64,000 nucleotides of DNA from Flavobacteriales bacterium UBA1986 (GTDB lineage: Bacteria > Bacteroidota > Bacteroidia > Flavobacteriales_G > Salibacteraceae), in NCBI GenBank assembly GCA_002336245.1, contig DDDG01000003.1, positions 438 through 64,437 of the forward strand. The letters are read 5' to 3'. How positions within the stretch are numbered: the first letter of the stretch is position 1; each line of letters begins with the position of its first letter. The translations under genes were made by a program, and so were the position numbers. This document shows positions 24,839 to 33,197 of the stretch, one piece after another. A model generated the notes under the pieces. It saw nothing but the letters and a program-made list of their open reading frames with translations, was not told where the DNA came from and did no database searches.

Positions 24839-26026
24839 CTATTTTAAAATCTCAGTGATCTGACCCGCACCTACAGTACGTCCACCTTCACGCATCGCAA
24901 ACTTGAGACCTTGATTGATGGCCACAGGAGCAATAAGTTTAACAGTGATTGTCAAGTTGTCACCTGGCATTACCATTTCACGATCTTCTGGAAGCATGAT
25001 CTCACCAGTAACGTCAGTGGTTCTCAAGTAGAACTGAGGACGGTACTTGTTGTGGAATGGAGTATGTCGTCCACCTTCTTCTTTTTTGAGGATATATACC
25101 TCAGCTTTGAATTCAGTGTGCGGAGTAATGGTACCTGGCTTACAGATAACCATACCACGTTTGATTTGAGTTTTCTCAATACCACGAAGAAGAAGACCTA
25201 CGTTGTCACCAGCCTCACCTCGGTCGAGGATCTTACGGAACATCTCTACTCCAGTAATGGTTGATTTCAATTTTTCAGCTCCAAATCCGAGGATATCAAC
25301 TTCTTCAGCAGTGTTGATTACACCAGTTTCGATTCTACCCGTTGCAACTGTACCACGACCTGTAATAGAGAATACATCTTCTACTGGCATTAGGAATGGT
25401 TTGTCAACATCACGTTCTGGAAGTGGAATCCAAGAATCCACAGCATCCATCAATTCCATGATTTTTTCAGACCATTTTTCGTCTCCTTCTAGACCACCTA
25501 GGGCAGAACCTTGGATGATTGGAGTGTCATCACCTTCGTACTCGTAAAAGTCAAGAAGTTCACGGATTTCCATTTCAACGAGCTCGAGGAGTTCCTCGTC
25601 GTCTACCATGTCAACCTTATTCATGAATACAACCAATTTAGGTACACCAACCTGACGAGCCAATAGGATGTGCTCGCGAGTTTGTGGCATAGGACCATCA
25701 GTTGCAGCAACTACCAAAATAGCACCGTCCATCTGGGCAGCACCTGTTACCATGTTCTTTACGTAGTCAGCGTGACCAGGACAGTCAACGTGAGCGTAAT
25801 GACGCGCATCAGTCGCATACTCCACGTGTGAAGTGTTGATCGTGATACCACGTTCTTTTTCTTCTGGTGCGTTATCAATCTGAGCGAAATCTCTGTTTTC
25901 TGCAAGTCCTTTTGATGCAAGAACTCTCGTAATTGCCGCTGTTAATGTGGTCTTACCGTGGTCAACGTGACCAATGGTACCAATGTTGACGTGCGGTTTC
26001 GAACGGTCAAAATTTTCCTTAGCCAT
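24839..26026 (-). CDS. tuf: translation elongation factor Tu
   Basis: This 395-residue EF-Tu delivers aminoacyl-tRNA to the ribosome. G-motifs are GHVDHGKT (residues 18-25), DCPGHADYVKN and NKVDMVDD; domains 2 and 3 are complete to the C-terminal VGAGQITEILK. It lies in the tRNA-tuf-tRNA-Trp-secE-nusG cluster and is probably transcribed from the promoter at 26500-26532. No Shine-Dalgarno sequence precedes the start. Confidence 0.99.
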   Translation of the reverse strand: MAKENFDRSKPHVNIGTIGHVDHGKTTLTAAITRVLASKGLAENRDFAQIDNAPEEKERGITINTSHVEYATDARHYAHVDCPGHADYVKNMVTGAAQMDGAILVVAATDGPMPQTREHILLARQVGVPKLVVFMNKVDMVDDEELLELVEMEIRELLDFYEYEGDDTPIIQGSALGGLEGDEKWSEKIMELMDAVDSWIPLPERDVDKPFLMPVEDVFSITGRGTVATGRIETGVINTAEEVDILGFGAEKLKSTITGVEMFRKILDRGEAGDNVGLLLRGIEKTQIKRGMVICKPGTITPHTEFKAEVYILKKEEGGRHTPFHNKYRPQFYLRTTDVTGEIMLPEDREMVMPGDNLTITVKLIAPVAINQGLKFAMREGGRTVGAGQITEILK

Positions 26027-26095
26027 GGCTATTTTGGGATTAGTTGAATTTGATTATTACTTAATTATTACTCTTACTATTATATATGTCATCTG

Positions 26096-26167
26096 AGCCA
26101 ACGACGGGATTTGAACCCGTGACCTCTTCCTTACCAAGGAAGCGCTCTACCACTGAGCTACGTCGGC
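26096..26167 (-). tRNA. tRNA-Thr (GGT)
   Basis: The minus strand shows acceptor GCCGACG/CGTTGGC, anticodon loop TTGGTAA (anticodon GGT) and T-loop TTCAAAT. It is the tRNA nearest tuf, 69 bp upstream of it. Confidence 0.96.
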
Positions 26168-26180
26168 TAAATGCCAAAAG

Positions 26181-26253
26181 AGCGGGAGACGAGACTCGAA
26201 CCCGCGACCCTCAGCTTGGAAGGCTGATGCTCTACCAACTGAGCTACTCCCGC
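26181..26253 (-). tRNA. tRNA-Gly (TCC)
   Basis: The acceptor stem GCGGGAG/CTCCCGC is perfect. The anticodon loop CTTCCAA gives anticodon TCC, and the T-loop is TTCGAGT. It is the second gene of a four-tRNA group read toward tuf. Confidence 0.96.
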
Positions 26254-26274
26254 TAATTATTTTAATGCTTTAAG

Positions 26275-26356
26275 TGGGGAGAGCAGGATTCGAACCTACG
26301 AAGGCGAAGCCATCAGATTTACAGTCTGACCTCGTTGACCGCTTGAGTATCTCCCC
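26275..26356 (-). tRNA. tRNA-Tyr (GTA)
   Basis: The acceptor stem GGGGAGA/TCTCCCC is perfect. The anticodon loop reads CTGTAAA (anticodon GTA), and the long variable arm is expected of a type II tRNA (82 nt total). Confidence 0.96.
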
Positions 26357-26386
26357 AGCTTAATATATTTTCATTCAAAGAACGTG

Positions 26387-26460
26387 AGCCGATGGAGGGA
26401 TTCGAACCCCCGACATGCTGATTACAAATCAGCTGCTCTGGCCAACTGAGCTACATCGGC
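26387..26460 (-). tRNA. tRNA-Thr (TGT)
   Basis: The acceptor stem GCCGATG/CATCGGC is perfect. The anticodon loop TTTGTAA gives anticodon TGT. It is the first tRNA after the promoter at 26500-26532 and a second threonine isoacceptor in the same group. Confidence 0.96.
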
Positions 26461-26499
26461 ACTTATTTCCATACAGGAATAAGGCCCCAAAAAGGCTTG

Positions 26500-26532
26500 C
26501 AAATGTATAAAAGATTATCATGTTAAACCAAA
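26500..26532 (-). promoter_or_regulatory. promoter of the tRNA-tuf operon
   Basis: The minus strand has TTTG (26529-26532), 21 nt, then TACATTTG (26500-26507), a perfect TAnnTTTG. It lies 40 bp upstream of tRNA-Thr(TGT) and is the only clear promoter seen before the tRNA-tuf-secE-nusG genes. Confidence 0.78.
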
Positions 26533-26600
26533 CTCCCCTAGTCTCTTTTTTTTCTATCGCCTGTTGAACAAAAAAATGGACCTCAAAGAGCGGCTAGAAA

Positions 26601-26900
26601 TCAAGCATGACCATGCTTAGACTTGTACTTACGCACTTGACGGCGTAGTGCCTCAATGGCAGTATCTGTGGCTTCTTCAAAAGATTTACACTGTCGTTTG
26701 GCGAACAGTTCATTTCCTGGAAGGGAAAGACGAATCTCTGCAACTTTATTTTCGTGATTGCTGGCATTATCTAGCCGTAAAAAAACCTCTCCTTCAATAA
26801 TTCCGTCATAGAACTGGTTCAATTTATCGACTCGGCCCTGAACAAAGTGGACCAATTTGCTATCTGCATCAAAGTGAATGGAGTGAATTTTTACTTGCAT
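26601..26900 (-). CDS. hpf: ribosome hibernation promoting factor (short HPF/RaiA type)
   Basis: The 99-residue protein begins MQVKIHSIHFDAD and has the sigma-54-modulation/S30AE fold of short HPF: a beta-alpha-beta-beta-beta-alpha pattern ending in a basic tail (RRQVRKYKSKHGHA). It would bind the decoding region of idle ribosomes. The start is set at 26900; an ATG 12 bases upstream overlaps the xerC stop and gives four extra residues. It is coupled to xerC and followed by the tRNA-tuf promoter. Confidence 0.9.
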   Translation of the reverse strand: MQVKIHSIHFDADSKLVHFVQGRVDKLNQFYDGIIEGEVFLRLDNASNHENKVAEIRLSLPGNELFAKRQCKSFEEATDTAIEALRRQVRKYKSKHGHA

Positions 26901-26911
26901 ACATAGGAACA

Positions 26912-27790
26912 TTACGCTCTTGGATGAGCTTGTTGATAGACTGATTTTAATTTCTCAAATGAATTGTGCGTATAAACTTCTGTCGCACTCAGATTAGCAT
27001 GTCCTAAAATTTCTTTGATCGCATTGATGTCGGCGCCCTTGTTCAATAAGTGCGTAGCAAATGAATGTCGAAGGACATGCGGACTTCTTTTCTGTTGGGT
27101 TGACACCATTCCGATTAAGCTATTGACCTTGCGGTATACGAACTTTGGATACAAGGGTTTCCCATTATCCAATATTAATAGGAACGGTGAATCGAGCTCA
27201 TTGGTACGTTTTAGAGCAAGGTATTCTTTAACCGAGGAAACCAACGTGCGATTCATTGGCACGATGCGCATCTTATTGCCTTTACCAGTAACCCGCATTT
27301 GGGCATCTGCCAAATCTAGGTCCGACTCTTTTAGGCCTATCAATTCAGATAGGCGCATGCCCGTGTTGTAAAGAATCTCTACTAATAGTTCATCGCGTTT
27401 TCCAGGGAAACCCTCACCGAATTTAATCTGATCGAATAGGAAATCAAGCTTACTTTCCTCCACATACTTAGGTAAACGCTTATCCTTTTTAAGGGCGCTT
27501 AACTTTTGACTCGGGTTTTGAGGAACGAGATCTTTGGAATGCAGAAACTTAAAATAGCCCTTTACCGAAGAGAGTTTTCGGTTGATGCTGCTTGAAGTGA
27601 GGTTTTGCTCAGAAAGATGGGCCAACCAAGAACGAATCATTGGATGACGAACCTCAAGGGCCGCATCCACCTCGTAATACTCTAAAGTGTAATCTGAAAA
27701 TTGTTGAAGGTCTATTGCATAAGACCGCACGGTATGCGTTGAATACCGTTTTTCCTTAAGTAAGTAGTCTAGGAAGCTCCTTAAATCCAT
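26912..27790 (-). CDS. xerC: tyrosine recombinase XerC/XerD type
   Basis: This 292-residue protein has an N-terminal SAM-like DNA-binding domain (1-85) and a C-terminal catalytic domain with Arg in NTGMRLSEL, HVLRHSFATHLL (H-x-x-R), GHANLS and the nucleophile Tyr in ATEVYTH. These match Xer recombinases that resolve chromosome dimers at dif. The neighbours rpsU and hpf are a usual Bacteroidota context, which argues for the housekeeping enzyme and against a mobile-element integrase. XerC and XerD are hard to tell apart from sequence alone. Confidence 0.93.
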   Translation of the reverse strand: MDLRSFLDYLLKEKRYSTHTVRSYAIDLQQFSDYTLEYYEVDAALEVRHPMIRSWLAHLSEQNLTSSSINRKLSSVKGYFKFLHSKDLVPQNPSQKLSALKKDKRLPKYVEESKLDFLFDQIKFGEGFPGKRDELLVEILYNTGMRLSELIGLKESDLDLADAQMRVTGKGNKMRIVPMNRTLVSSVKEYLALKRTNELDSPFLLILDNGKPLYPKFVYRKVNSLIGMVSTQQKRSPHVLRHSFATHLLNKGADINAIKEILGHANLSATEVYTHNSFEKLKSVYQQAHPRA

Positions 27791-27845
27791 TCAAATTCTT
27801 TCGAACCCATAAATGTAAAGGATTCTAAAGAAGATGTCAAGTGAT

Positions 27846-28034
27846 TTAGGAACTGCTATGCATCTTACCTACGTAGATCGCTTTTAGGATCTCTTCACGT
27901 CGCTTGATAGAAGGCTTTGTGAACTTCTTGCGCTCGCGCAATTCACGCATAACACCTGTACGTTCGAACTTCTTCTTGTACTTCTTGATAGCACGTTCGA
28001 TGTTTTCTCCTTCTTTAACTGAAATTACCAGCAT
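27846..28034 (-). CDS. rpsU: 30S ribosomal protein bS21
   Basis: This 62-residue basic protein matches bS21 (MLVISVKEGENIERAIKKYK, then FERTGVMRELRER and FTKPSIKRREE). bS21 sits near the 16S 3' end, where in Bacteroidota it helps hide the anti-Shine-Dalgarno sequence. The leader before the ATG is A-rich with no AGGAGG-like element. A strong promoter lies 25 bp upstream. Confidence 0.97.
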   Translation of the reverse strand: MLVISVKEGENIERAIKKYKKKFERTGVMRELRERKKFTKPSIKRREEILKAIYVGKMHSSS

Positions 28035-28058
28035 CTATTTTTCTTTTATTCAGGGCGG

Positions 28059-28089
28059 CAAAAGTATGACTATTCTCTTTGCTCGTCAA
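28059..28089 (-). promoter_or_regulatory. rpsU promoter
   Basis: The minus strand has TTG (28087-28089), 20 nt, then TACTTTTG (28059-28066), a perfect -7 box followed by CCG. The -33 element lies at the very end of the upstream acyl-CoA dehydrogenase gene, so rpsU has its own promoter. Confidence 0.8.
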
Positions 28090-28091
28090 GT

Positions 28092-29231
28092 TTATTGTAG
28101 AATTTCCCTTGCGATGACCAACTTTTGTATTTCTGAGGTGCCTTCACCGATGGTACAAAGTTTTGAATCACGGTAAAACTTCTCTGCTGGGAAGTCTTTT
28201 GTGTAGCCGTAACCACCAAATATTTGAACCGCCTCGGTACTTACACGAACACAAACTTCTGAAGCGTAATATTTAGCATATGAAGATTCCTTCGTCATTT
28301 TCTTCCCTCGGTTCTTCATGTCTGCTGCTTGAAAGGTTAAAAGTTCTGCAGCTTCAATTTCGGTTGCCATATCGGCAAGCTTAAAGGCGATGCCTTGGAA
28401 AGATGAAATCGGTTTATTGAACTGATGACGTTCTTTTGAGTATTGAAGCGCCGCTTCGTATGCGCCTTTCGCAATCCCCAAGGACAATGCCGCAATGGAT
28501 ATACGTCCGCCATCTAAAACCTTCATGGACTGAATAAATCCATCCCCTACTTTACCCAAAACGTTTGCCTTAGGCACTCGGCAATCTTGAAATATCAACT
28601 CAGTTGTCTCCGAGGCCCTCATACCCAGTTTGTTCTCCTTTTTACCGGCGGAAAAACCTGGGGTTCCACGCTCGACAAGGATGGCCGTCATACCGTGAGA
28701 ATCTCCTTTTTCACCCGTCCGCACAATTACAACTGCTACATCACCAGACTTTCCGTGTGTAATGAAGTTTTTAGTTCCATTGATGATGAAGTCATCCCCA
28801 TCTTCAACTGCAGTTGTTAGCATACCTCCCGCATCGGAACCTGTGTTTTGCTCTGTCAAACCCCATGCTGCCAAATGCTCTCCAGAGGCCAACTTCGGCA
28901 ACCAACGCTGTTTTTGTTCTTCGCTTCCGAACTGAAGAATGTGTCCGGTTCCTAAAGAATTGTGAGCAGCTACGCTCAATCCAATTGAACCACACACTTT
29001 ACCAATCTCAGTGAGTACAGTTACATACTCCAAATATCCCATTCCCGATCCTCCATATTGTTCAGGAACAAGTACTCCCATCAACCCGAGTTCGCCAAAT
29101 TTTGAGAAGAGTGGCCGTGGAAATTCTTGACTCTCATCCCAATCCATGATATTTGGACGCACTTCCTTTTCGCAAAAATCGCTCACCATTTGAGCAATCA
29201 TCTTTTGGTTCTCTGTTGGTTCGAAATTCAT
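28092..29231 (-). CDS. acyl-CoA dehydrogenase
   Basis: This 379-residue FAD enzyme catalyses the first step of acyl-CoA beta-oxidation. The N-, middle- and C-terminal domains are complete: LTEQNTGSDAGGM (flavin contact), GGRISIAALSLGIA, and IFGGYGYTKDFPAEKFYRD with the catalytic Glu in IGEGTSEIQ. The start is placed at the ATG at 29231, just after the apt stop; an in-frame ATG nine codons earlier overlaps apt. Similarity to short-chain or branched-chain acyl-CoA dehydrogenases is likely, but chain-length preference cannot be read. Confidence 0.94.
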   Translation of the reverse strand: MNFEPTENQKMIAQMVSDFCEKEVRPNIMDWDESQEFPRPLFSKFGELGLMGVLVPEQYGGSGMGYLEYVTVLTEIGKVCGSIGLSVAAHNSLGTGHILQFGSEEQKQRWLPKLASGEHLAAWGLTEQNTGSDAGGMLTTAVEDGDDFIINGTKNFITHGKSGDVAVVIVRTGEKGDSHGMTAILVERGTPGFSAGKKENKLGMRASETTELIFQDCRVPKANVLGKVGDGFIQSMKVLDGGRISIAALSLGIAKGAYEAALQYSKERHQFNKPISSFQGIAFKLADMATEIEAAELLTFQAADMKNRGKKMTKESSYAKYYASEVCVRVSTEAVQIFGGYGYTKDFPAEKFYRDSKLCTIGEGTSEIQKLVIAREILQ

Positions 29232-29233
29232 AA

Positions 29234-29764
29234 CTAATCTTCGTAAGTCGTTAAACAATGAATGTTGTTGGAATACTTCTGCACCTTTTGCAAGCCGTCC
29301 AAAAAGCCTAAGTGAATGAGAAAACTAAATCCAATTACATTTCCTCCTGCAATTTTCACCAAGTCTGCTGCAGCCGCTGCAGTTCCACCTGTAGCGAGCA
29401 AATCGTCGTGAATTAAAACTCGTTGCCCTTTGTCAATGGCATCGAGGTGCATCTCCACCTCATCAAAGCCATACTCTAAGCCATAACGCACGCTAATGGT
29501 CTTATGCGGGAGTTTACCCTTCTTCCGAATTGGAATAAATGGAACACCCAGTGCCTGAGCCATCGAAAAAGCGAAGAAAAAGCCCCGACTTTCAATACCA
29601 ACAATTGCATCAACATCTTGTTTGAAGTGATCCAATATTTGGTTCGTAATTTTCTTGCAAGCTTCGGCCGATTTCAACAGGGGCGTGATGTCTTTAAATG
29701 AGATTCCCTGTTTGGGAAAATCTGGCACTTCACAAATCAGTTCTTTAATCTCTGCCTCTGTCAT
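29234..29764 (-). CDS. apt: adenine phosphoribosyltransferase
   Basis: This 176-residue type I phosphoribosyltransferase salvages adenine to AMP with PRPP. Motifs are VGIESRGFFFA (base side), a KKGKLPHKT flexible loop, and the PRPP-binding loop IHDDLLATGGTAAAA. It is full length and cytosolic. It lies 2 bp before the likely start of the acyl-CoA dehydrogenase, so they may share a transcript. Confidence 0.97.
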   Translation of the reverse strand: MTEAEIKELICEVPDFPKQGISFKDITPLLKSAEACKKITNQILDHFKQDVDAIVGIESRGFFFAFSMAQALGVPFIPIRKKGKLPHKTISVRYGLEYGFDEVEMHLDAIDKGQRVLIHDDLLATGGTAAAAADLVKIAGGNVIGFSFLIHLGFLDGLQKVQKYSNNIHCLTTYED

Positions 29765-29810
29765 AGCGGCTTCGAAAATAGCACTATTTCATATACTCAC
29801 CTCAGCTCTA

Positions 29811-30506
29811 TTACGGCTTCTCAATGAATAGATAGGGTTCGATTTTCACGTAGATAGAATCGTTCATTAAATCCAGGGTTTTTAATTGCGACAAGGATTC
29901 CAACCGCCCTTTATCCCGAAGTTGAAAAATTGACTTCACAAGCGGATAGTCAAAGTATGGATGCTTAAGCAAGCTTTTGAATTCAACCTCGTCAATATTA
30001 ACTTTTCTCCAGCTTGAATCTCGCACTTCAAGAAATGGGTGCACAACCGAGTATACAGAAGAGTCGATTGTATAAACCTCGAGTAATTGCTCAAGCCTGT
30101 AAAAGCCTCCCAACAGCTCTCGATATTTAAGAATTTCCGATGCTCGACTTGGCCCAATTAGTGGTAGTTCTTCTAGTTCCTCACGATCTGCATTGTTCAA
30201 TCCTATTTTGGCCTTGTCTTTTACTTCAGTCCATTGTCTTGCCAAGGGCTTTTTCAAAACAATGGGCTCCACCTTGTCAGGCGAATCACTCAAGGTTGAC
30301 TTTTCTTGGAGCTTCGAAAAAGAAGCCTCCATATCATGTTCAAAGGATGGGAATTCTGCCAGACCGCTGTGCTCTTCAATGTTTAAACTGTAATATTCAA
30401 TTCCCTCTCGAAGTGCAAACAGAGTGCAATTCAGCATCAGTAAAAAAACCAGAGCGGTCCTTTCTTTCGGATGGAAATAGAAGTAATCCCGGAAGCGGAG
30501 AGACAT
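29811..30506 (-). CDS. membrane-anchored helix-hairpin-helix (ComEA-like) protein
   Basis: This 231-residue protein has a hydrophobic segment near 17-34 and then two helix-hairpin-helix units: LNNADREELEELPLIGPSRASEILKYRE (around 105-135) and a more divergent one with VNIDEVEFKSLLKHPYFDYPLVKSI (around 170-195). ComEA-type HhH proteins bind DNA during uptake. Here the single anchor and the two HhH units fit a periplasmic or membrane DNA-binding role, but no other competence gene is nearby. Confidence 0.75.
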   Translation of the reverse strand: MSLRFRDYFYFHPKERTALVFLLMLNCTLFALREGIEYYSLNIEEHSGLAEFPSFEHDMEASFSKLQEKSTLSDSPDKVEPIVLKKPLARQWTEVKDKAKIGLNNADREELEELPLIGPSRASEILKYRELLGGFYRLEQLLEVYTIDSSVYSVVHPFLEVRDSSWRKVNIDEVEFKSLLKHPYFDYPLVKSIFQLRDKGRLESLSQLKTLDLMNDSIYVKIEPYLFIEKP

Positions 30507-30619
30507 CGAATAATCTTTCTCCGAATGTCTGAAGACTCAGCTCAAAAAGACGCATGACTTCATTCGTGGGCCACGTCCCTTTCACAACTGTTCATAAGGA
30601 CTGGCTAGGAATCAACTTA

Positions 30620-30898
30620 TCACTCCCCAATCAAGCGTTTGCAGGCCTCAATGTGATATATGTGAGCATTGATCATCTTTCCATTGCGGAAGAAATACTC
30701 ACCACCCCAGGCGTGCTTTACTTTCATGTATTGGGTCACGCGACCATCGAGTTCAATGGTCCGCAATTCAATGGACTTAGCCCCTTCTTGGCGCTCTTCG
30801 ATGAGGATTCTCCTACCATCGACGTCAATGACCTCCGAAAAGTTCATCATCGGCCTCCCAGTTCGCATATCGCTGTGAAAAGCTCTTCCATTTGTCAT
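30620..30898 (-). CDS. hypothetical protein (92 residues)
   Basis: This short cytosolic protein has a beta-rich pattern (VIDVDGRRILIEERQEG, IELRTIELDGRVTQYMKV) and no signal peptide or Cys motif. It lies between same-strand genes, its composition is like a real protein, and the opposite-strand open frame over it looks like a shadow. No family is recognised. Confidence 0.55.
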   Translation of the reverse strand: MTNGRAFHSDMRTGRPMMNFSEVIDVDGRRILIEERQEGAKSIELRTIELDGRVTQYMKVKHAWGGEYFFRNGKMINAHIYHIEACKRLIGE

Positions 30899-30952
30899 GA
30901 TTTGATATGCTCTTGAGTCTGTAACCTTGGCTTCGCGTACTTCTCTCCGATT

Positions 30953-31465
30953 CTAGTCACTTAAAACGGCATCAACTCTTTCCCTTTTAGCGTTTAAATC
31001 ATCCTCTGTAAGATCTGTAATGAGCATGTCTTGATTTACCGACCAATCAAATTTTCTTTGATTGAAATCAAAAAACATCTCGCCAAGTACATCATCATAA
31101 TCGCTGTAATCCTTGCCTTGCTCTGCCTTAAATAAGCGCACTTTCCAAGGTTTAAAAATTTGATCTTCCGGAACCATCGACTTCACAATCTTATCACCCT
31201 TAACCAAGATTCTTTTTGAAACATAACCGGGTTTCGAGAAATGGATGTAATAATCGCAGCCAAAAGGCAGTTGGAAATCAAATTCTCCGTCAATCGATTT
31301 GTACGACTTGTATTCTGAGTGGGCCATGTTGACCGAGACTTGAACGTTCCTTAAAACATCATTTCCCTCAAAAATCTTCCCTTTGACGAGAATGTCTGTT
31401 GGGCCAGCAGAAGCAAGGCTTACAAAGACAAATAGGATGAATGACGCGAGGAGACTCTTTTTCAT
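30953..31465 (-). CDS. exported protein with carboxypeptidase-regulatory-like domain
   Basis: The start is set at the ATG at 31465, which opens a signal peptide (MKKSLLASFILFVFVSLASA); a GTG four codons upstream is less likely. The 170-residue product has an N-terminal ~75-residue prealbumin-like fold (ILVKGKIFEGNDVLRNVQVSV ... GEFDFQLPFGCDYYIHFSKPGY), typical of periplasmic or surface proteins in this phylum, followed by an acidic, Lys/Asp-rich C-terminus. The function is unknown. Confidence 0.7.
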   Translation of the reverse strand: MKKSLLASFILFVFVSLASAGPTDILVKGKIFEGNDVLRNVQVSVNMAHSEYKSYKSIDGEFDFQLPFGCDYYIHFSKPGYVSKRILVKGDKIVKSMVPEDQIFKPWKVRLFKAEQGKDYSDYDDVLGEMFFDFNQRKFDWSVNQDMLITDLTEDDLNAKRERVDAVLSD

Positions 31466-31591
31466 GGATTCAAACACAAAGAAGCATTGAATTTCGAATC
31501 AAAAGTGACACAAAGGGAAGTCCTTTGTGAACAGAATTCTGTGAACGGGAGGTATAGGCGACGAAAAGCGTATTCGCTAAAATTTAGGCCA

Positions 31592-33148
31592 CTATTTGTA
31601 CCTTTTGATCACTCCTGTGCGAACCTTCTCTTGATAGTCGCGCAGATCTTCTTTGATCTCGGGAGCAAGAATAATCAAGCCAACAATGTTTGGAAAACAC
31701 ATCGCAAAAATCATTGCATCGCCGAAGTCGAACACACTTTTCGCACTGATGGCGGAACCCACAACAATCATGATGCAAAACACGATTTTATAGGCGTTGT
31801 TAGCCGACTTACTCTCCCCAAATAAATAGGTCCATGACTTCAGTCCGTAATAGGACCATGAGATCATGGTTGAAAGGGCAAACAAGATAACCGCCACTGA
31901 AAGTACAAGTGGAAACCAGCTTAAGGTTTTAGCAAAGGCCGAAGAGGTTAGCGCAATTCCCGCAGCACTTCCGCCACCAGAGCTGGCAGACTCAAATGCA
32001 GCCTGGGCGCCGATATCACCATAGCCCGATATTACAATCACCAAAGCTGTCATGGTACAAATAACAACTGTATCAATAAAGGGCTCTAAGAGAGCAACTA
32101 AACCTTCACTGATTGGCTTGTCTGTTTTGGCTGCAGAGTGAGCTATAGAAGCCGAGCCAATTCCCGCTTCATTGGAAAAAGCAGCTCTTCTGAATCCCAT
32201 GATAAGAACTCCAATGAATCCACCATACATTGCATCTGCATTGAAGGCCCCTGACACGATTTCTCCAAAAGCTGCAGGGATTTGACTGAAATTTCCAAAA
32301 ATGATGATGAGTGCAGCAAGCACATAAATGCCCACCATAAAAGGAACGATTTTGTCGGTCACTTTTGCAATGCTCTTGATTCCACCAATGATGATGAATC
32401 CAACTACGCCCGCCATGATCAATCCGAAAATCCAACCCTGACCAAAAAAGATGCTGTTCTCACCTCCTGTAACTTCAGTGAGTTGCATTGTGGCCTGGTT
32501 GATTTGAACCATATTTCCACCGCCGAAAGAACCTCCAATAGCTGCAATGGCAAAAACGGCGGCTAAGACTTTCCCCAGTCCACCCATATTCTTTTTCTTC
32601 AATCCCTTACTTAAGTAATACATAGGACCGCCAGAAACGGAACCATCGTCGTATTCATTTCTATACTTTACCCCAAGCGTACATTCAACAAACTTTGAAG
32701 ACATACCGAGCAAGCCCGCTACGATCATCCAAAAAGTGGCACCCGGACCACCTAAGGAAACAGCTAGAGCAACCCCAGCAATATTCCCAACACCTACAGT
32801 ACCACTAAGAGCGGCTGTTAACGCCTGAAAGTGCGATACTTCACCTGGGTTGTTTGGGTCATCAAATCGACCTCGCACTACATCAAGGGCATGCTTAAAT
32901 CCTGTAAGATTTACAAACTTGAAATAGAAAGTGAAAAAGAGAGCTCCAGCGATCAGCCAGATTAAAACAAATGGAACCTTTTTCCCAGGTGCAATGGGAA
33001 TTTCAAAGAAGATTATTTTCCCTAAAAAATCTGAGACTGGAGTAAATACCTGGTTGATTGTTTCATCAATTCCGCTTGCGGGTTGAGCTTCAGCAAAAAG
33101 AGGAATGAGGGCGATGAACGCCAGAACCAAAAATACTTTGTACTTCAT
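31592..33148 (-). CDS. sodium:alanine/glycine symporter (AGCS family)
   Basis: This 518-residue transporter has about ten membrane helices and the AGCS signatures (GTVGVGNIAGVALAVSLGGPG, SGGPMYYL, RRAAFSNEAGIGSASIAHSAA). Members import alanine or glycine with Na+. The start is placed at 33148 because the predicted signal-like first helix begins there and the promoter -7 box overlaps the only upstream alternative (TTG at 33178). The last ~15 residues are basic and cytosolic. Confidence 0.92.
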   Translation of the reverse strand: MKYKVFLVLAFIALIPLFAEAQPASGIDETINQVFTPVSDFLGKIIFFEIPIAPGKKVPFVLIWLIAGALFFTFYFKFVNLTGFKHALDVVRGRFDDPNNPGEVSHFQALTAALSGTVGVGNIAGVALAVSLGGPGATFWMIVAGLLGMSSKFVECTLGVKYRNEYDDGSVSGGPMYYLSKGLKKKNMGGLGKVLAAVFAIAAIGGSFGGGNMVQINQATMQLTEVTGGENSIFFGQGWIFGLIMAGVVGFIIIGGIKSIAKVTDKIVPFMVGIYVLAALIIIFGNFSQIPAAFGEIVSGAFNADAMYGGFIGVLIMGFRRAAFSNEAGIGSASIAHSAAKTDKPISEGLVALLEPFIDTVVICTMTALVIVISGYGDIGAQAAFESASSGGGSAAGIALTSSAFAKTLSWFPLVLSVAVILFALSTMISWSYYGLKSWTYLFGESKSANNAYKIVFCIMIVVGSAISAKSVFDFGDAMIFAMCFPNIVGLIILAPEIKEDLRDYQEKVRTGVIKRYK

Positions 33149-33175
33149 ATGGTAATTTCTTGGGCTGATGGGGCC

Positions 33176-33183
33176 CAAATATA
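33176..33183 (-). promoter_or_regulatory. candidate promoter of the AGCS symporter gene
   Basis: The minus strand reads TATATTTG, a perfect -7 box 27 bp upstream of the ATG at 33148. A clear -33 TTG is not seen at the right distance. The box sits in the 19-49 bp after the K+ channel stop. Confidence 0.5.
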
Positions 33184-33197
33184 AGAATCTGGCCTAC

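Noticed and set aside
30554..30916. A 120-codon plus-strand frame over the small unknown gene
   Set aside because: The minus-strand frame (92 residues) fits the local gene direction and has more protein-like composition.
33148..33178. TTG at 33178 as start of the AGCS symporter
   Set aside because: It overlaps an exact -7 promoter box; the ATG at 33148 directly opens the first hydrophobic segment.
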